DNA from: Cyclobacteriaceae bacterium
Lineage (GTDB): Bacteria; Bacteroidota; Bacteroidia; Cytophagales; Cyclobacteriaceae
Length of the DNA: 64,000 nt
Direction of reading: 5' to 3'
Assembly (NCBI GenBank): GCA_028278225.1
Contig: JANQEU010000075.1
Span: 248,001-312,000, forward strand
Shown: positions 8,877 to 17,136 of the stretch, piece by piece
Layout of the letters: each line of letters starts with the position of its first letter
Numbering within the stretch: the stretch's first letter is position 1
Translations under genes and position numbers: made by a program
The notes under the pieces: generated by a model
Database searches by the model: none
What the model was told of the DNA's origin: nothing
The model's input: only the letters and a program-made list of their open reading frames with translations

Positions 8877-9698
8877 TCAGTGTATTATAAAAGACCTCAT
8901 TGAAATACTACCCATATCTAAGCGATCATTAAAATACACAAGATCTTCATCATTGTGCGTCAACGCGAGTATATAGATCATAGGCAGGTAATGCTCGTTG
9001 GTCGGAACAGATAATCTTGCCGCTTCGCCAAGTCTTGGGTAGTCAATGAGGGATCTGAACGCCCTGTGATCAATCAGTGATTTCACTTTTTCATCGAACT
9101 CCTTAGCCCAGTCAAAAGGTTCCCGCTGACCCCATTGCGCCATCCCAAGATTATGAACAACATTTCCACTGCCAATGATGAGCACTCCCTTCTCTCTGAA
9201 AGAATCCAACTCACCGGCCAACTCAAAATGCTGAAGCGGTGAAAGGTTAACATCCAGGCTGAGCTGAAGCACAGGGATATCGGCGCGAGGAAACATCTGG
9301 AGCAAGACTGACCAGGAACCATGGTCCAGTCCCCACCGGTGATCCTCCAGTATGGTATAGTCTCCCGGAGAATTCATTATTTCCTCTGCCAGTTGGGGTG
9401 AACCCGGGGCGGGATATTGCTGGTCAAAAAGTTCCTTTGGAAATCCGTAGAAATCATGGATGGTCCTGGGTTTTGGCATTGCGGTAATTTTTGTGCCCTG
9501 TGTCTGCCAATGTGCTGAAATTACAAGAACTGCTTTCGGTGGAGGCAGGTCGTCACCAATAGCCCTCCAATTTTGGGAATATTCGTTATTTTCAATAGCA
9601 TTCATCGGGCTTCCGTGGCCTACGAAAATGGCCGGCAACTTCTTTGAATTCTTATTATCAATTATGTCCCTGAGATTCCTGGCTTCCTGTATTTGCAT
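8877..9698 (-). CDS. ygiD: 4,5-DOPA extradiol dioxygenase (LigB/YgiD family)
   Basis: 273 residues of the class III extradiol dioxygenase fold. Candidate metal ligands are His28 in FVGHGSPMNA, His63 in VISAHWQ and the His in GLDHGSWS (about 126); HDFYGFP at 81-87 is also family-typical. E. coli YgiD and plant DODA open the catechol ring of DOPA, and bacterial members may act on other catechols or be zinc proteins of unclear function. It is monocistronic, its 3' end facing lemA. An aromatic amino acid decarboxylase is encoded about 5 kb away but in another operon, so a DOPA pathway link is weak. Confidence 0.88.
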   Translation of the reverse strand: MQIQEARNLRDIIDNKNSKKLPAIFVGHGSPMNAIENNEYSQNWRAIGDDLPPPKAVLVISAHWQTQGTKITAMPKPRTIHDFYGFPKELFDQQYPAPGSPQLAEEIMNSPGDYTILEDHRWGLDHGSWSVLLQMFPRADIPVLQLSLDVNLSPLQHFELAGELDSFREKGVLIIGSGNVVHNLGMAQWGQREPFDWAKEFDEKVKSLIDHRAFRSLIDYPRLGEAARLSVPTNEHYLPMIYILALTHNDEDLVYFNDRLDMGSISMRSFIIH

Positions 9699-9857
9699 TG
9701 ACTCCTGATCCTGATATGAGTTCCTTGAAGAACAAATTCGGATGGTAAAAAATTCTGACAGGGTATGAATAGGGGTGTACTTAATGAGACACCGGATTAC
9801 ATATTTAATCAGGCACTATTTATTTTTATGCTGAATTATGGAAAACGTGGCTTATTT

Positions 9858-10160
9858 ATGATCCTTATCAAAAACATGTACCGCAAAACGCTTTTTAAAA
9901 TCTCAAATGATGAAGTTTTAAATCAAAGTGGTAAACTTCTGGCAACCGTATCTGACGAAGGTCTGATAAATTTGGACGGGCAATTGATTGTAAAGGTGAA
10001 GGGAACGCAGGTTTATTCAGTTACCGAAGATATTGTGATAGCTACGGTGGAAGGCTCAGCGGTCAAAAATACCAGTGGATCTATTATTGGATATGTCGAT
10101 GGCTCTCCCAACAGGCAATTTGCTCTTGGAGCAGCGGCATTGGTGATGTTTGCGTACTAA
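9858..10160 (+). CDS. Small all-beta protein of unknown function
   Basis: About 100 residues from the ATG at 9858 (MILIKNMYRKTLFK); the frame also opens further upstream at 9765, but that leader has no domain-like character. The body is a series of short beta hairpins with repeated Gly turns (NQSGKLLATVSDEG, NLDGQLIVKVKG, NTSGSIIGYVDG), followed by a hydrophobic tail (FALGAAALVMFAY). This resembles small beta-flower proteins of Bacteroidota. No signal peptide or catalytic motif is visible. It is isolated, divergent from the dioxygenase. Confidence 0.55.
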   Translation: MILIKNMYRKTLFKISNDEVLNQSGKLLATVSDEGLINLDGQLIVKVKGTQVYSVTEDIVIATVEGSAVKNTSGSIIGYVDGSPNRQFALGAAALVMFAY

Positions 10161-10241
10161 ATCCGGATTTGTCATTAGCCTTTCTATCCCGAGCTTAAAT
10201 TACTTCAAAATCAACCGCTAAACATGCCATTGACTCGTTAC

Positions 10242-10294
10242 CGCACCTCACCTTTCGGGGCTGCGCACTTCACCTTTCGAAGCTCCGCACCTCA
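10242..10294. repeat. Short tandem repeat, 22-base unit, about 2.4 copies
   Basis: Units at 10242-10263, 10264-10285 and a partial one at 10286-10294 share CGCACYTCACCTTTCGRRGC. The third merges into the palindrome CACCTcaAGGTG. Lies in a gap between converging genes (10161-10455). Confidence 0.7.
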
Positions 10295-10319
10295 AGGTGA
10301 CCTAATAACGGATGGACTT

Positions 10320-10354
10320 GTCAGTCTGAGGAGTGGAGCGTCTCGAAAACTGAC
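10320..10354. repeat. Interspersed-type palindrome GTCAGT...ACTGAC
   Basis: GTCAGT at 10320-10325 pairs with ACTGAC at 10349-10354 around CTGAGGAGTGGAGCGTCTCG. It resembles the GTCAGTCTGAG-type repeats common between genes in Bacteroidota, here partly decayed. The rest of this 295-base gap holds no gene I can support. Confidence 0.55.
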
Positions 10355-10455
10355 ATTGACAAAAACTCCAAATCAAAGAGATTTAGATCATTACAAAATT
10401 CTAATGACAAATCCTGGTTAAAACGTCTCTCCCCAAGACAACTACACATATTTAT

Positions 10456-11148
10456 CTAGGCATATTCTTTCCTCAAGATCTTTGCAACTTTTTTCACACC
10501 GGTGGTAGCCCGTTCCTCAAACATGTGAAGATTAGGGTAGGAGCGGACCTGCGGAAGTTTTGGATCTACAATGAATTTAGGCGCCGAGGGGCTGACAAAA
10601 TCGATCAGGCCGGCAGCTGGATAAACTACCATTGATGTTCCCACAATGAGCAAAATATCTGCAGTCATTGCGATGTTGGCTGCTATTTCCATCATCGGAA
10701 CCATTTCCCCGAACCAGACGATGTGCGGTCTCAATTGACTTCCTTTTTCACATTTATCCCCCTCATTTAGTTCCCATCCATCCATATCATATATCAGGGA
10801 CGGATCTACGGTACTCCTGGCTTTGAATAGTTCTCCATGAAGGTGCACAACATTTGTGCTGCCGGCGGCCTCATGAAGATTGTCCACATTCTGGGTAATT
10901 ATGGTGACAGCGAAATCCTGTTCCAGCCTGGCTAGTTCGATGTGTCCCGCATTTGGTAAAGCTTTGAGTGCCTGCTTCCTTCTCTGGTTATAAAAATCCA
11001 AAACGAGCGCCCTGTTTTTACGCCATCCTTCAGGAGAAGCAACTTCAGTCACGTCATGCCCTTCCCACAGGCCATCCGCCTCTCTGAATGTCTTCAGGCC
11101 GCTTTCGGCACTTATGCCTGCACCTGTCAATACAACCAGATTTTTCAT
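10456..11148 (-). CDS. cobB: Sirtuin-type NAD-dependent protein deacylase without zinc cysteines
   Basis: 230 residues with the sirtuin core: GAGISAESG (9-17), TQNVDNLHE (85-93), catalytic His104 in HLHG and the NAD-binding VGTSMVVYPAAG. Tyr53 and Arg56 form the Y-x-x-R pair that in SIRT5-type (class III) enzymes favours succinyl and malonyl lysine. The usual two Cys pairs of the zinc module are missing: between HLHG and RPHIVWFGE only Cys133 remains. Length is normal and the fold motifs intact, so it is probably active with a zinc-free small domain. It is divergent from the LolA-like cluster. Confidence 0.92.
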   Translation of the reverse strand: MKNLVVLTGAGISAESGLKTFREADGLWEGHDVTEVASPEGWRKNRALVLDFYNQRRKQALKALPNAGHIELARLEQDFAVTIITQNVDNLHEAAGSTNVVHLHGELFKARSTVDPSLIYDMDGWELNEGDKCEKGSQLRPHIVWFGEMVPMMEIAANIAMTADILLIVGTSMVVYPAAGLIDFVSPSAPKFIVDPKLPQVRSYPNLHMFEERATTGVKKVAKILRKEYA

Positions 11149-11245
11149 TTCACATTTTTTAAAACACTACTTTCAGCCATTTTAATCAAAAATTTCAAAT
11201 ATCTCTTTTCAATGGAGCATATTTGTGAAATAACTTTTTAAGCAA

Positions 11246-11932
11246 ATGACCATCTGGCTCAATATCCTGGCAATAATCGGATTGTTCCTGCAGCAGTTTG
11301 ATTGGATCCGCTTTGAACTGGAACAGAGAACCAATCAGGGAGGGAGAACGATCACAACTAATTCCTTGATTTATTTTGCAGAGAACAGCGATTTGGTGAT
11401 CCATCAGACCAACCCGATGAACATGTATATCCTTAACAATCGGGATGGAGAACTGAAAATTTTCAATCCCGATGAAAACTCCGTCTTCCAAACAATGAAT
11501 TATAATCTTAATAGTGAGAACAACCAGTTTTACTATTTTCTCATGAACAAAACAGACGATATGGGATTACAACAGCTTGGATTTGATTTGATTGAATCCA
11601 GGCTGGAAGGCGGCCTCCTTATTTCTCTGTATGACACTACGCCCCGGGTAAAAGAGTATTTCGATAAAGTAGAGTTGGTTCACAAAGGCAGAACACCAAT
11701 ATTCATTGGTTATCTTGACAAAAAGGATAAGTATATCAAAAAGGTATTTTACTATGATTATGAGAATATATCGGGAATCGATTTTCCAATGGCCATCACA
11801 GAAATAAACTATATAGGTAAAAATGATTCGATTATTGCCAAATCATCATTTTCAAATTTCAGGATAAACAATACCCTGGACAAAGAGATGTTAAATTTTC
11901 AGATACCTGAAAACGCTACCTTAATCGAATGA
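11246..11932 (+). CDS. LolA-like periplasmic protein, first gene of envelope cluster
   Basis: 228 residues beginning with a hydrophobic export signal (MTIWLNILAIIGLFLQQF). The following half has the pattern of LolA-type lipoprotein carriers: a basic segment with Gly-Arg-Thr-Ile-Thr-Thr, then YFAENSDLVIHQTNPMNMYILNNRDGELKIFNPDENSVFQ, where an aromatic/Asn-rich beta sheet is expected. The C-terminal half (KKVFYYDYENISGIDFPMAI) continues the half-barrel pattern. Its stop overlaps the YidD gene by four bases (ATGA). It could carry a lipid or lipoprotein in the periplasm; the LolA relationship is recognised by pattern only. Confidence 0.6.
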   Translation: MTIWLNILAIIGLFLQQFDWIRFELEQRTNQGGRTITTNSLIYFAENSDLVIHQTNPMNMYILNNRDGELKIFNPDENSVFQTMNYNLNSENNQFYYFLMNKTDDMGLQQLGFDLIESRLEGGLLISLYDTTPRVKEYFDKVELVHKGRTPIFIGYLDKKDKYIKKVFYYDYENISGIDFPMAITEINYIGKNDSIIAKSSFSNFRINNTLDKEMLNFQIPENATLIE

Positions 11933-12306
11933 GATCCATACTGTGCATAGTGATCCTGATTTTTTCATACCCCGGACTGGCGCAGGAATCCGAAAAAGAT
12001 TTTGCGCTTTTGGCTGCGCAGGCCAAAATTGAGGTAAGAACGAGTGAGAAAAAGGAAAGAGGTATTTTCAGGATTTATCAAAATCACATTTCCGAGCAAA
12101 TTCTAAATGATTGTATTTACGAGCATTCATGCAGTAATTTCAGTGAGGGGGCGATCAGGCATTTCGGAATAATAAAAGGCACATTCCTGACAGCGGATAG
12201 ACTGATGCGATGCAATAGAGCGTCAGCATTGTATATTGCGCCGGTAAGATTTAATAATGATAACAAGATCAAAGATCACTGGGAGTCCTATACATTTAAA
12301 CATTAG
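11929..12306 (+). CDS. Secreted YidD-domain protein
   Basis: 125 residues. It opens with a signal peptide (MRSILCIVILIFSYPGLAQE), which canonical YidD lacks. The YidD domain spans about residues 45-105 and keeps its three Cys: 62 and 68 in DCIYEHSCSNFSEGAIRHFG and 95 in TADRLMRCNRAS. Ordinary YidD is a small cytoplasm-facing protein that aids membrane protein insertion by YidC. With a signal peptide this copy would work in the periplasm, so a different role is likely. Overlaps the LolA-like gene by 4 bases and the next gene by 50 bases. Confidence 0.8.
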   Translation: MRSILCIVILIFSYPGLAQESEKDFALLAAQAKIEVRTSEKKERGIFRIYQNHISEQILNDCIYEHSCSNFSEGAIRHFGIIKGTFLTADRLMRCNRASALYIAPVRFNNDNKIKDHWESYTFKH

Positions 12307-13150
12307 TCTATTTCTCTTTCTGATCATCCCGGCATTATCCCATGGTCAATTATTTCAGACTCATTATCAATTTGCCGAGCATCTCCGAAGTCTTAAAGCT
12401 TATGATGAGGGATTATTCTATTTGAACAGGCTTTCGCCGGAAGCACTTACCATCGATCAAAAAGACACACTCAATTATTTGACAGGTAAATTTTACTACT
12501 ATAAACAGGATCAGACCTATTCCATAAGAGCTTTTGATCAGGTCGGTATTTCGAGTCCTTTTTACAGGGAGTCATGGCTTTTGGCTAATTATCAGAGATT
12601 TTACCTGGGTAATTATCTGGCCGGTAAGGAAGGTCTGGGAAAGTATACTACTGGTGATGACCCTCTTACGGTTCAGCTTAAGAACTTTCAATTGGCCGGA
12701 GTAGCTTTGCTTGAGAGGGATACTGAAAAATTCGAAGTATTGAGATCTGACTTTAAGGACGATTACAGGGAATTAATACCATCACAGGAAAAGCTGATAG
12801 AGATTGCCGAAAGTATTGAGAATTTCAATTCTAAATCTCCATTTGTTGCCGCATTATTCTCGGCAGTGATACCTGGCAGCGGAAGGATTTACAATGGCCG
12901 GCTTGGAGAAGGGCTGATTTCTATGTTGGCACATACCATCTTCGCACTTCAAAGCATAGAAGGGTATCAAAAAGATGGACCGGGAAGTGCGAGATTTTTA
13001 ATATATTCTTCAATTCTTTCAGGATTTTACATAGCCAATGTCTGGGGTAGCGCTTTGAGCGTCAAAATCAGAATGGATGAATTCAATGACCAAACAGATC
13101 ATACAACATTGCTTACTATGCATGTTCCTTTGCGGTTCCTTTTTGATTAA
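12257..13150 (+). CDS. TPR-like protein with C-terminal DUF5683-type membrane hairpin (first copy)
   Basis: 297 residues. The only ATG that keeps a signal peptide (MITRSKITGSPIHLNISLFLFLIIPALSHG) lies 50 bases inside the YidD gene in another frame. Residues 35-185 are TPR-like helices (FAEHLRSLKAYDEGLFYLNRL). The C-terminal part (about 200-285) has SAVIPGSGRIYNGRLGEGL followed by two membrane segments, the P-G-x-G-x-x-Y-x-G pattern of DUF5683 and TM2-like domains. The next gene encodes a paralogue. Likely an inner-membrane anchored periplasmic protein of unknown function in a tightly coupled operon. Confidence 0.7.
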   Translation: MITRSKITGSPIHLNISLFLFLIIPALSHGQLFQTHYQFAEHLRSLKAYDEGLFYLNRLSPEALTIDQKDTLNYLTGKFYYYKQDQTYSIRAFDQVGISSPFYRESWLLANYQRFYLGNYLAGKEGLGKYTTGDDPLTVQLKNFQLAGVALLERDTEKFEVLRSDFKDDYRELIPSQEKLIEIAESIENFNSKSPFVAALFSAVIPGSGRIYNGRLGEGLISMLAHTIFALQSIEGYQKDGPGSARFLIYSSILSGFYIANVWGSALSVKIRMDEFNDQTDHTTLLTMHVPLRFLFD

Positions 13151-13865
13151 AGGTCAGACCGCCAGGGAATTATTTGATAGTGAAGCGTACATCGAGGCCG
13201 CGGTGGCCTTCGAATACGAATATTTCCGGGATCCTTCCGATAGCACATTATTGTATAAATCATACTGTTACAAAGCACTCGGGGACTATGAAAATGCCCT
13301 TGCCATATTGACAAGGATCCAGGGGTTGGATGTACGTTATGAAAAAGCCCTTCTCCATTATCTGAATGAGGATTATGAAAGGAGTAATACCGAACTGCTG
13401 AGGCTAAGGCTCGATGGTGTGGAGTTTGATAGAAATCTGGTGGTACTTCAGGTATTGGTTGAAATCTCAAGACTGAAATATAAAGAAGCCAGGGAAGCAC
13501 TGAAAGAAAATGCAGAACTGCTGGGATTGGAAATACCGGATATTGACTACATCATCGATGCTAAAGCAAAGGCCCGGGATCCCCTTAGGGCGCAAAACCT
13601 GTCACTTTGGATCCCAGGGACAGGGCAGTGGTATGCGGGACATTTCGGCAAAGGTCTCCTTTCCGGTTCCATTCAAACAGGCATTGTGGCGTTTACGGGC
13701 TGGAGTTTTTATACTGGGTACTTTTTCTCCGGCACCTTAACAGGGGCGACACTTTTTTATACCTTTTACCTGGGTGGGGCCCGTTATGCGAAAAAACTTG
13801 CCGGAAAAACCAATGATGAGGTAACTACCAAAATGAAACAAAGGTTGTTTGTCAAAGTGAAATAA
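13086..13865 (+). CDS. TPR-like protein with C-terminal DUF5683-type membrane hairpin (second copy)
   Basis: About 259 residues from the ATG at 13086 (MTKQIIQHCLLCMFLCGSFLIKG, signal peptide), 65 bases inside the preceding gene; an ATG three codons upstream is also possible. TPR-like repeats span about residues 25-160 (ALGDYENALAILTRI, DYERSNTELLRLRLDG). The end has SLWIPGTGQWYAGHFGKGL and two or three membrane segments. It is a diverged tandem paralogue of its neighbour and the last gene before a bidirectional terminator. Function unknown. Confidence 0.7.
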   Translation: MTKQIIQHCLLCMFLCGSFLIKGQTARELFDSEAYIEAAVAFEYEYFRDPSDSTLLYKSYCYKALGDYENALAILTRIQGLDVRYEKALLHYLNEDYERSNTELLRLRLDGVEFDRNLVVLQVLVEISRLKYKEAREALKENAELLGLEIPDIDYIIDAKAKARDPLRAQNLSLWIPGTGQWYAGHFGKGLLSGSIQTGIVAFTGWSFYTGYFFSGTLTGATLFYTFYLGGARYAKKLAGKTNDEVTTKMKQRLFVKVK

Positions 13866-13897
13866 AAAACCCCATCCTGGGGGGACGGGGCTTTTAG
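13864..13897. terminator. Bidirectional intrinsic terminator
   Basis: Stem CCCCATCC (13870-13877) with GGACGGGG (13883-13890), one mismatch, loop of 5. It is followed by T4 on the plus strand and by T6 on the minus strand. It separates the envelope cluster (+) from the convergent TM2 gene (-). Confidence 0.85.
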
Positions 13898-13914
13898 AGT
13901 TAAATATTGTTGTT

Positions 13915-14334
13915 CTATCCTCCCCACATGAAGAAAGAGTCGTTATTTACATAAGCGCTTATATCATTCTTGACCGCACCGATAAGTAGTACAATCCAGT
14001 CTACCAAAGGCACGATTCCGAAAATTCCGAAGCATGTAACAACGTAGATCAAAATGAGCGAGGTTTTACCTCCCAAATAGACCCGGTGTATACCAAGTCC
14101 ACCTACTACCCATGCCAGTATGAAAGCTATCCACGGATTTGGATCTCCCTGCTCAATAGAGGCAAATGGTAAGTGATCCCCATTGAATTGCATTGTGTTG
14201 GCATCGAATACTACCTGGGTGGCTGAATTAAGTTTATTTTCAACTGCCGCATCATCAATATAGTAGTTTGAGCTGCCTGCAAATAAAGCGCAGGCAATAA
14301 GCATTGTAAAAGTTGTGGTTAGAAATTTTTTCAT
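13915..14334 (-). CDS. TM2 domain membrane protein with signal peptide
   Basis: About 139 residues from the ATG at 14334 (MKKFLTTTFTMLIACALFAG), preferred over an ATG nine codons upstream because the signal peptide then starts at once. A linker of about 55 residues follows, then a TM2 domain (about 68-120): WIAFILAWVVGGLGIHRVYLG, a short turn and CFGIFGIVPLVDWIVLLIG. TM2 domains are two-helix membrane hairpins with a conserved G-x-x-G-x-H-R-x-Y-L-G turn and no assigned activity. It faces the envelope cluster across a shared terminator. Confidence 0.88.
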   Translation of the reverse strand: MKKFLTTTFTMLIACALFAGSSNYYIDDAAVENKLNSATQVVFDANTMQFNGDHLPFASIEQGDPNPWIAFILAWVVGGLGIHRVYLGGKTSLILIYVVTCFGIFGIVPLVDWIVLLIGAVKNDISAYVNNDSFFMWGG

Positions 14335-14491
14335 ATGATAATTGGTTTTAGACTTCTCCAAGATAAGTTAACGATTATTACTACGCAAGAACTTGTTGTA
14401 ATTATCCCGAAAAATGTGTGAGATTCAATTAACTGCAACAGTATGTAAAACAGTTGTATATAAAAATATAACACATAAATAAATGGAATGC

Positions 14492-15904
14492 TCACAATAT
14501 TTTTTCAGATTCTTCAACTATGACTTTCCACACATTTTCGACGTGCTTCCACTCCAGGTAGGTCTGGGCAGTTACCAGCCTGATCACGTAATTTCCGGAA
14601 ACTTTTGTATGAGTCAGGTAAGCCGATCCCGATTGATTGATCCGATCCAGCAGTTGCTCGTTCAGCTTATCATAGTGATCCGGGTCAATGTTCCCGGGGC
14701 AATATCTGAACACTACCATGTTCATTATTCTTGGTACCACCATTTCAAAATCAGAATGATCATTGATTTTATCCTCGATCCATTCACTGAACCCGATATG
14801 TTGCCGCATTTTCGATTGTAAGCCGGACACACCGAAATCACGGATTACAAACCACAATTTAAGCGCGCGGAATCTTCGTCCCAGCTGGATCCCCCAGTCC
14901 CGGTAATCATTGACTTTTCCCCTGCTCCTTGTCTTCAGGTATTCCGGTAGTATTTCGAATGTTTTGATCAGGCAATCCCTGTCCCTCACAAAATATGCAG
15001 AACAATCGAAATTGGTGAACATCCATTTGTGCGGATTGAAAAGATAACTGTCAACAGTTTCAAAACCTTTCGTGTAGTGCTGGTACTCCGGTAAAAGGAA
15101 GGCACTTCCGACGTAGGCAGCATCCACATGATGCCAGATACCAAATTCCCTGCAAACCTCCGCTATCTCCGGTACCGGGTCCATGGCCATCGTACCTGTG
15201 GTACCCAGGGTGCTGACTACTGCGCAAGGCGTAAATCCCTGATCAATATCCTTCATTATTGATTGCTTCAAATGCTTCACATCCATTGCCAGGTTTTGAT
15301 CCGTATCAATTTTGACAAGGTTGGAAATCCCTATACCTGCGATTTTTACCGCTTTGTCGATGGAGCTGTGTGTTTGTGAAGAACAGTAGACCCTGAATTT
15401 CCTTTCACCGAATCCGTTAAGATTAATATCGTGCCGGCTGGTATTTTCCCTTGCACTCAAAAGCGCCACTAAAGTACCGGTACTTGCCGTGTCCTGGATC
15501 ACGCCATGCCAGGATTTCGGAAGATTCATCATTTGTTTTAGCCAGAGCATCATCTTTTCCTCAAGCTCAGCCGCTGCCGGGGACGTATCCCAAACCATGC
15601 ATTGTGCAGCCAAAGCGCTGGTTACCATTTCTCCGAGTAGGGACGGAAAGCTACTGTTGCCGGGAAAATATGCGTGAAAGTTAGGATGTTGCCAGTGTGT
15701 CATTCCGGGAATGATCTTGGTATTCAGATCTTCAAGAATAGTGGAGTACGCCTCCGCTTTGTCCGGAGGAGAATCCGGAATTTGACTGAAAATCTCCCCG
15801 GGCTGAACGCGGGACTTCACAGGTAACTTTTCAATTGTACTGTAATAGTCCGCGATCCAATCTACGGTTTCATGTCCGTGCTTTCTAAATTCTTCAATGG
15901 TCAT
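14492..15904 (-). CDS. ddc: PLP-dependent aromatic-L-amino-acid decarboxylase
   Basis: 470 residues, full length for the group II decarboxylase family. Landmarks are MTHWQHPNFHAYFPGNSSFPS near the N-terminus (substrate pocket), ASTGTLVALLSARE, the cofactor Asp region GIWHHVDAAYVGSA and the Schiff-base Lys in NPHKWMFTNFDCSAYFV. These enzymes decarboxylate DOPA, 5-hydroxytryptophan, tryptophan, tyrosine or phenylalanine; the exact substrate cannot be read from the sequence. It is the last gene of an operon, overlapping rsmG by four bases, an unusual partner for a decarboxylase. Confidence 0.93.
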   Translation of the reverse strand: MTIEEFRKHGHETVDWIADYYSTIEKLPVKSRVQPGEIFSQIPDSPPDKAEAYSTILEDLNTKIIPGMTHWQHPNFHAYFPGNSSFPSLLGEMVTSALAAQCMVWDTSPAAAELEEKMMLWLKQMMNLPKSWHGVIQDTASTGTLVALLSARENTSRHDINLNGFGERKFRVYCSSQTHSSIDKAVKIAGIGISNLVKIDTDQNLAMDVKHLKQSIMKDIDQGFTPCAVVSTLGTTGTMAMDPVPEIAEVCREFGIWHHVDAAYVGSAFLLPEYQHYTKGFETVDSYLFNPHKWMFTNFDCSAYFVRDRDCLIKTFEILPEYLKTRSRGKVNDYRDWGIQLGRRFRALKLWFVIRDFGVSGLQSKMRQHIGFSEWIEDKINDHSDFEMVVPRIMNMVVFRYCPGNIDPDHYDKLNEQLLDRINQSGSAYLTHTKVSGNYVIRLVTAQTYLEWKHVENVWKVIVEESEKIL

Positions 15905-16527
15905 CTGGGTATGTAAATGATCTTCTTGGTTTCAAAAAATGGTTCGTTAAAATAATCGCCGATCTGTAACTCAATATAAGGACGATTCAATTCCCGTAAT
16001 TCCTCCGTTAAGTCTCCGCCTTTGAGGCATATGATACCATTGTCAATGTCTCCGATATTTCTTTGACTTATTTTTTGATGGCTCCAGTTCCATATGACCC
16101 TGGCTCTTGCAACCGCCCGGGTCACGATGAAGTCAAATTGTTCCGTCAGTTCTTCCGCTCTTTTGTGAGAAAGTTGAATATTCCTAATGGACAGTGCCTT
16201 CACTATTTCGCTGGCAACCCGGATTTTCTTACCAACAGAGTCCACCAGGTGAAATTGGGTATCAGGAAACATAATTGACAGCGGGATTCCCGGGAACCCA
16301 CCTCCCGTACCGATGTCGAGGATCTTTTGCCGCGGAATGAAGGTCACAAATCTGGCGATTGCAAGACTATGTAGTACGTGTCTTAAGTAAAGTTCGTGAA
16401 TATCCTTCCTGGAAATCACGTTTATTCGATCATTCCAGTATTTGTAAAGGTCATGAAGCTGTAGGAATTGGTGCTTTTGATGATCGGATAATCCCGGGAA
16501 ATAATTCCAAATTATGGAAGCATCCAA
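15901..16527 (-). CDS. rsmG: 16S rRNA (guanine-527-N7)-methyltransferase
   Basis: 208 residues, normal length. The order of motifs is that of RsmG/GidB: YKYWNDRINVISRKD, LYLRHVLHSLAI, the SAM-binding loop LDIGTGGGFPGIPLSIMFP, HLVDSVGKKI and FDIVTRAVA (here FIVTRAVARA). It methylates G527 of 16S rRNA in the decoding region. Its start directly abuts the sigma factor stop and its end overlaps the decarboxylase, so the four genes 18239-14492 form one operon. Confidence 0.95.
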   Translation of the reverse strand: MDASIIWNYFPGLSDHQKHQFLQLHDLYKYWNDRINVISRKDIHELYLRHVLHSLAIARFVTFIPRQKILDIGTGGGFPGIPLSIMFPDTQFHLVDSVGKKIRVASEIVKALSIRNIQLSHKRAEELTEQFDFIVTRAVARARVIWNWSHQKISQRNIGDIDNGIICLKGGDLTEELRELNRPYIELQIGDYFNEPFFETKKIIYIPR

Positions 16528-17136
16528 TTAGATATGCTGTTTTTTGTCTTTTACAAGATCATACATCAACTCCCTTGCCCTGTGTAATTGCGCTTTTACC
16601 GTGCCCAGTGGCGCATCAAGTTCTTTAGCGATTTCCTCATAAGATAATTCGTCAAAATACCTGAGCTTCACGAGACGTTGATATTTTGCCGGAAGTTTGG
16701 TTACAAACATCCTGACAAGCTCAATTTTCTGTGTTTTGATGGTCTCTTCGTCGGGTGTCAGCCTGTTGTCTTCCACATCAATATTTACAGAATCTCCGGC
16801 ATCATCCGTAAAGGATGTATTTAAACTGTATGTTTCGAGCTTCTTTTTACGAATAAAATCGATAGCGTTATTCGTTGCTATTCGAAAAAGCCAGGTGCTG
16901 AACGTATAATCTTTTTTAAATCGTTTCAGATTTTTAAAAGCTTTGGCAAAGGCTTCAATAGTCAGGTCTTCGGCATCATCCACATTTCGGACCATTTTGA
17001 GGATCATGTGGTAGACTGGTTTTTTGTAGCGCTCCATCAATTCGGCAAAGGCATTTTCATCACCACCCCTGGTGGCTTTATCGATCAAGCTAAAATCGTG
17101 CAATGCTTTATCCGAAAACTGTCTGTTTATTTCCAT
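16528..17136 (-). CDS. ECF-family RNA polymerase sigma factor
   Basis: 202 residues with sigma region 2 (about 25-100: ENAFAELMERYKKPVYHMIL, DAEDLTIEAFAKAFKNL, FSTWLFRIATNNAIDFIR) and region 4 (about 145-200: LPAKYQRLVKLRYFDELSYEE, then KELDAPLGTVKAQLHRAREL). No anti-sigma gene is adjacent. The first 10 bases overlap the glycosyltransferase gene and the last abut rsmG. Sigma factors of this SigW-like type that sit in housekeeping operons without an anti-sigma partner occur throughout Bacteroidota; the regulon is unknown. Confidence 0.92.
   Translation of the reverse strand: MEINRQFSDKALHDFSLIDKATRGGDENAFAELMERYKKPVYHMILKMVRNVDDAEDLTIEAFAKAFKNLKRFKKDYTFSTWLFRIATNNAIDFIRKKKLETYSLNTSFTDDAGDSVNIDVEDNRLTPDEETIKTQKIELVRMFVTKLPAKYQRLVKLRYFDELSYEEIAKELDAPLGTVKAQLHRARELMYDLVKDKKQHI

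Noticed and set aside
10242-10294. CRISPR-like array
   Set aside because: The 22-base units are directly adjacent with no spacers, only 2.4 copies, and no cas genes nearby.
10224-10421. An open frame of about 65 codons on the plus strand
   Set aside because: It consists of the repeats at 10242-10354 and has no signal peptide, start context or domain; open by chance.
8877-15904. DOPA metabolism cluster (extradiol dioxygenase plus aromatic decarboxylase)
   Set aside because: The two genes are about 5 kb apart in separate operons with unrelated genes between.
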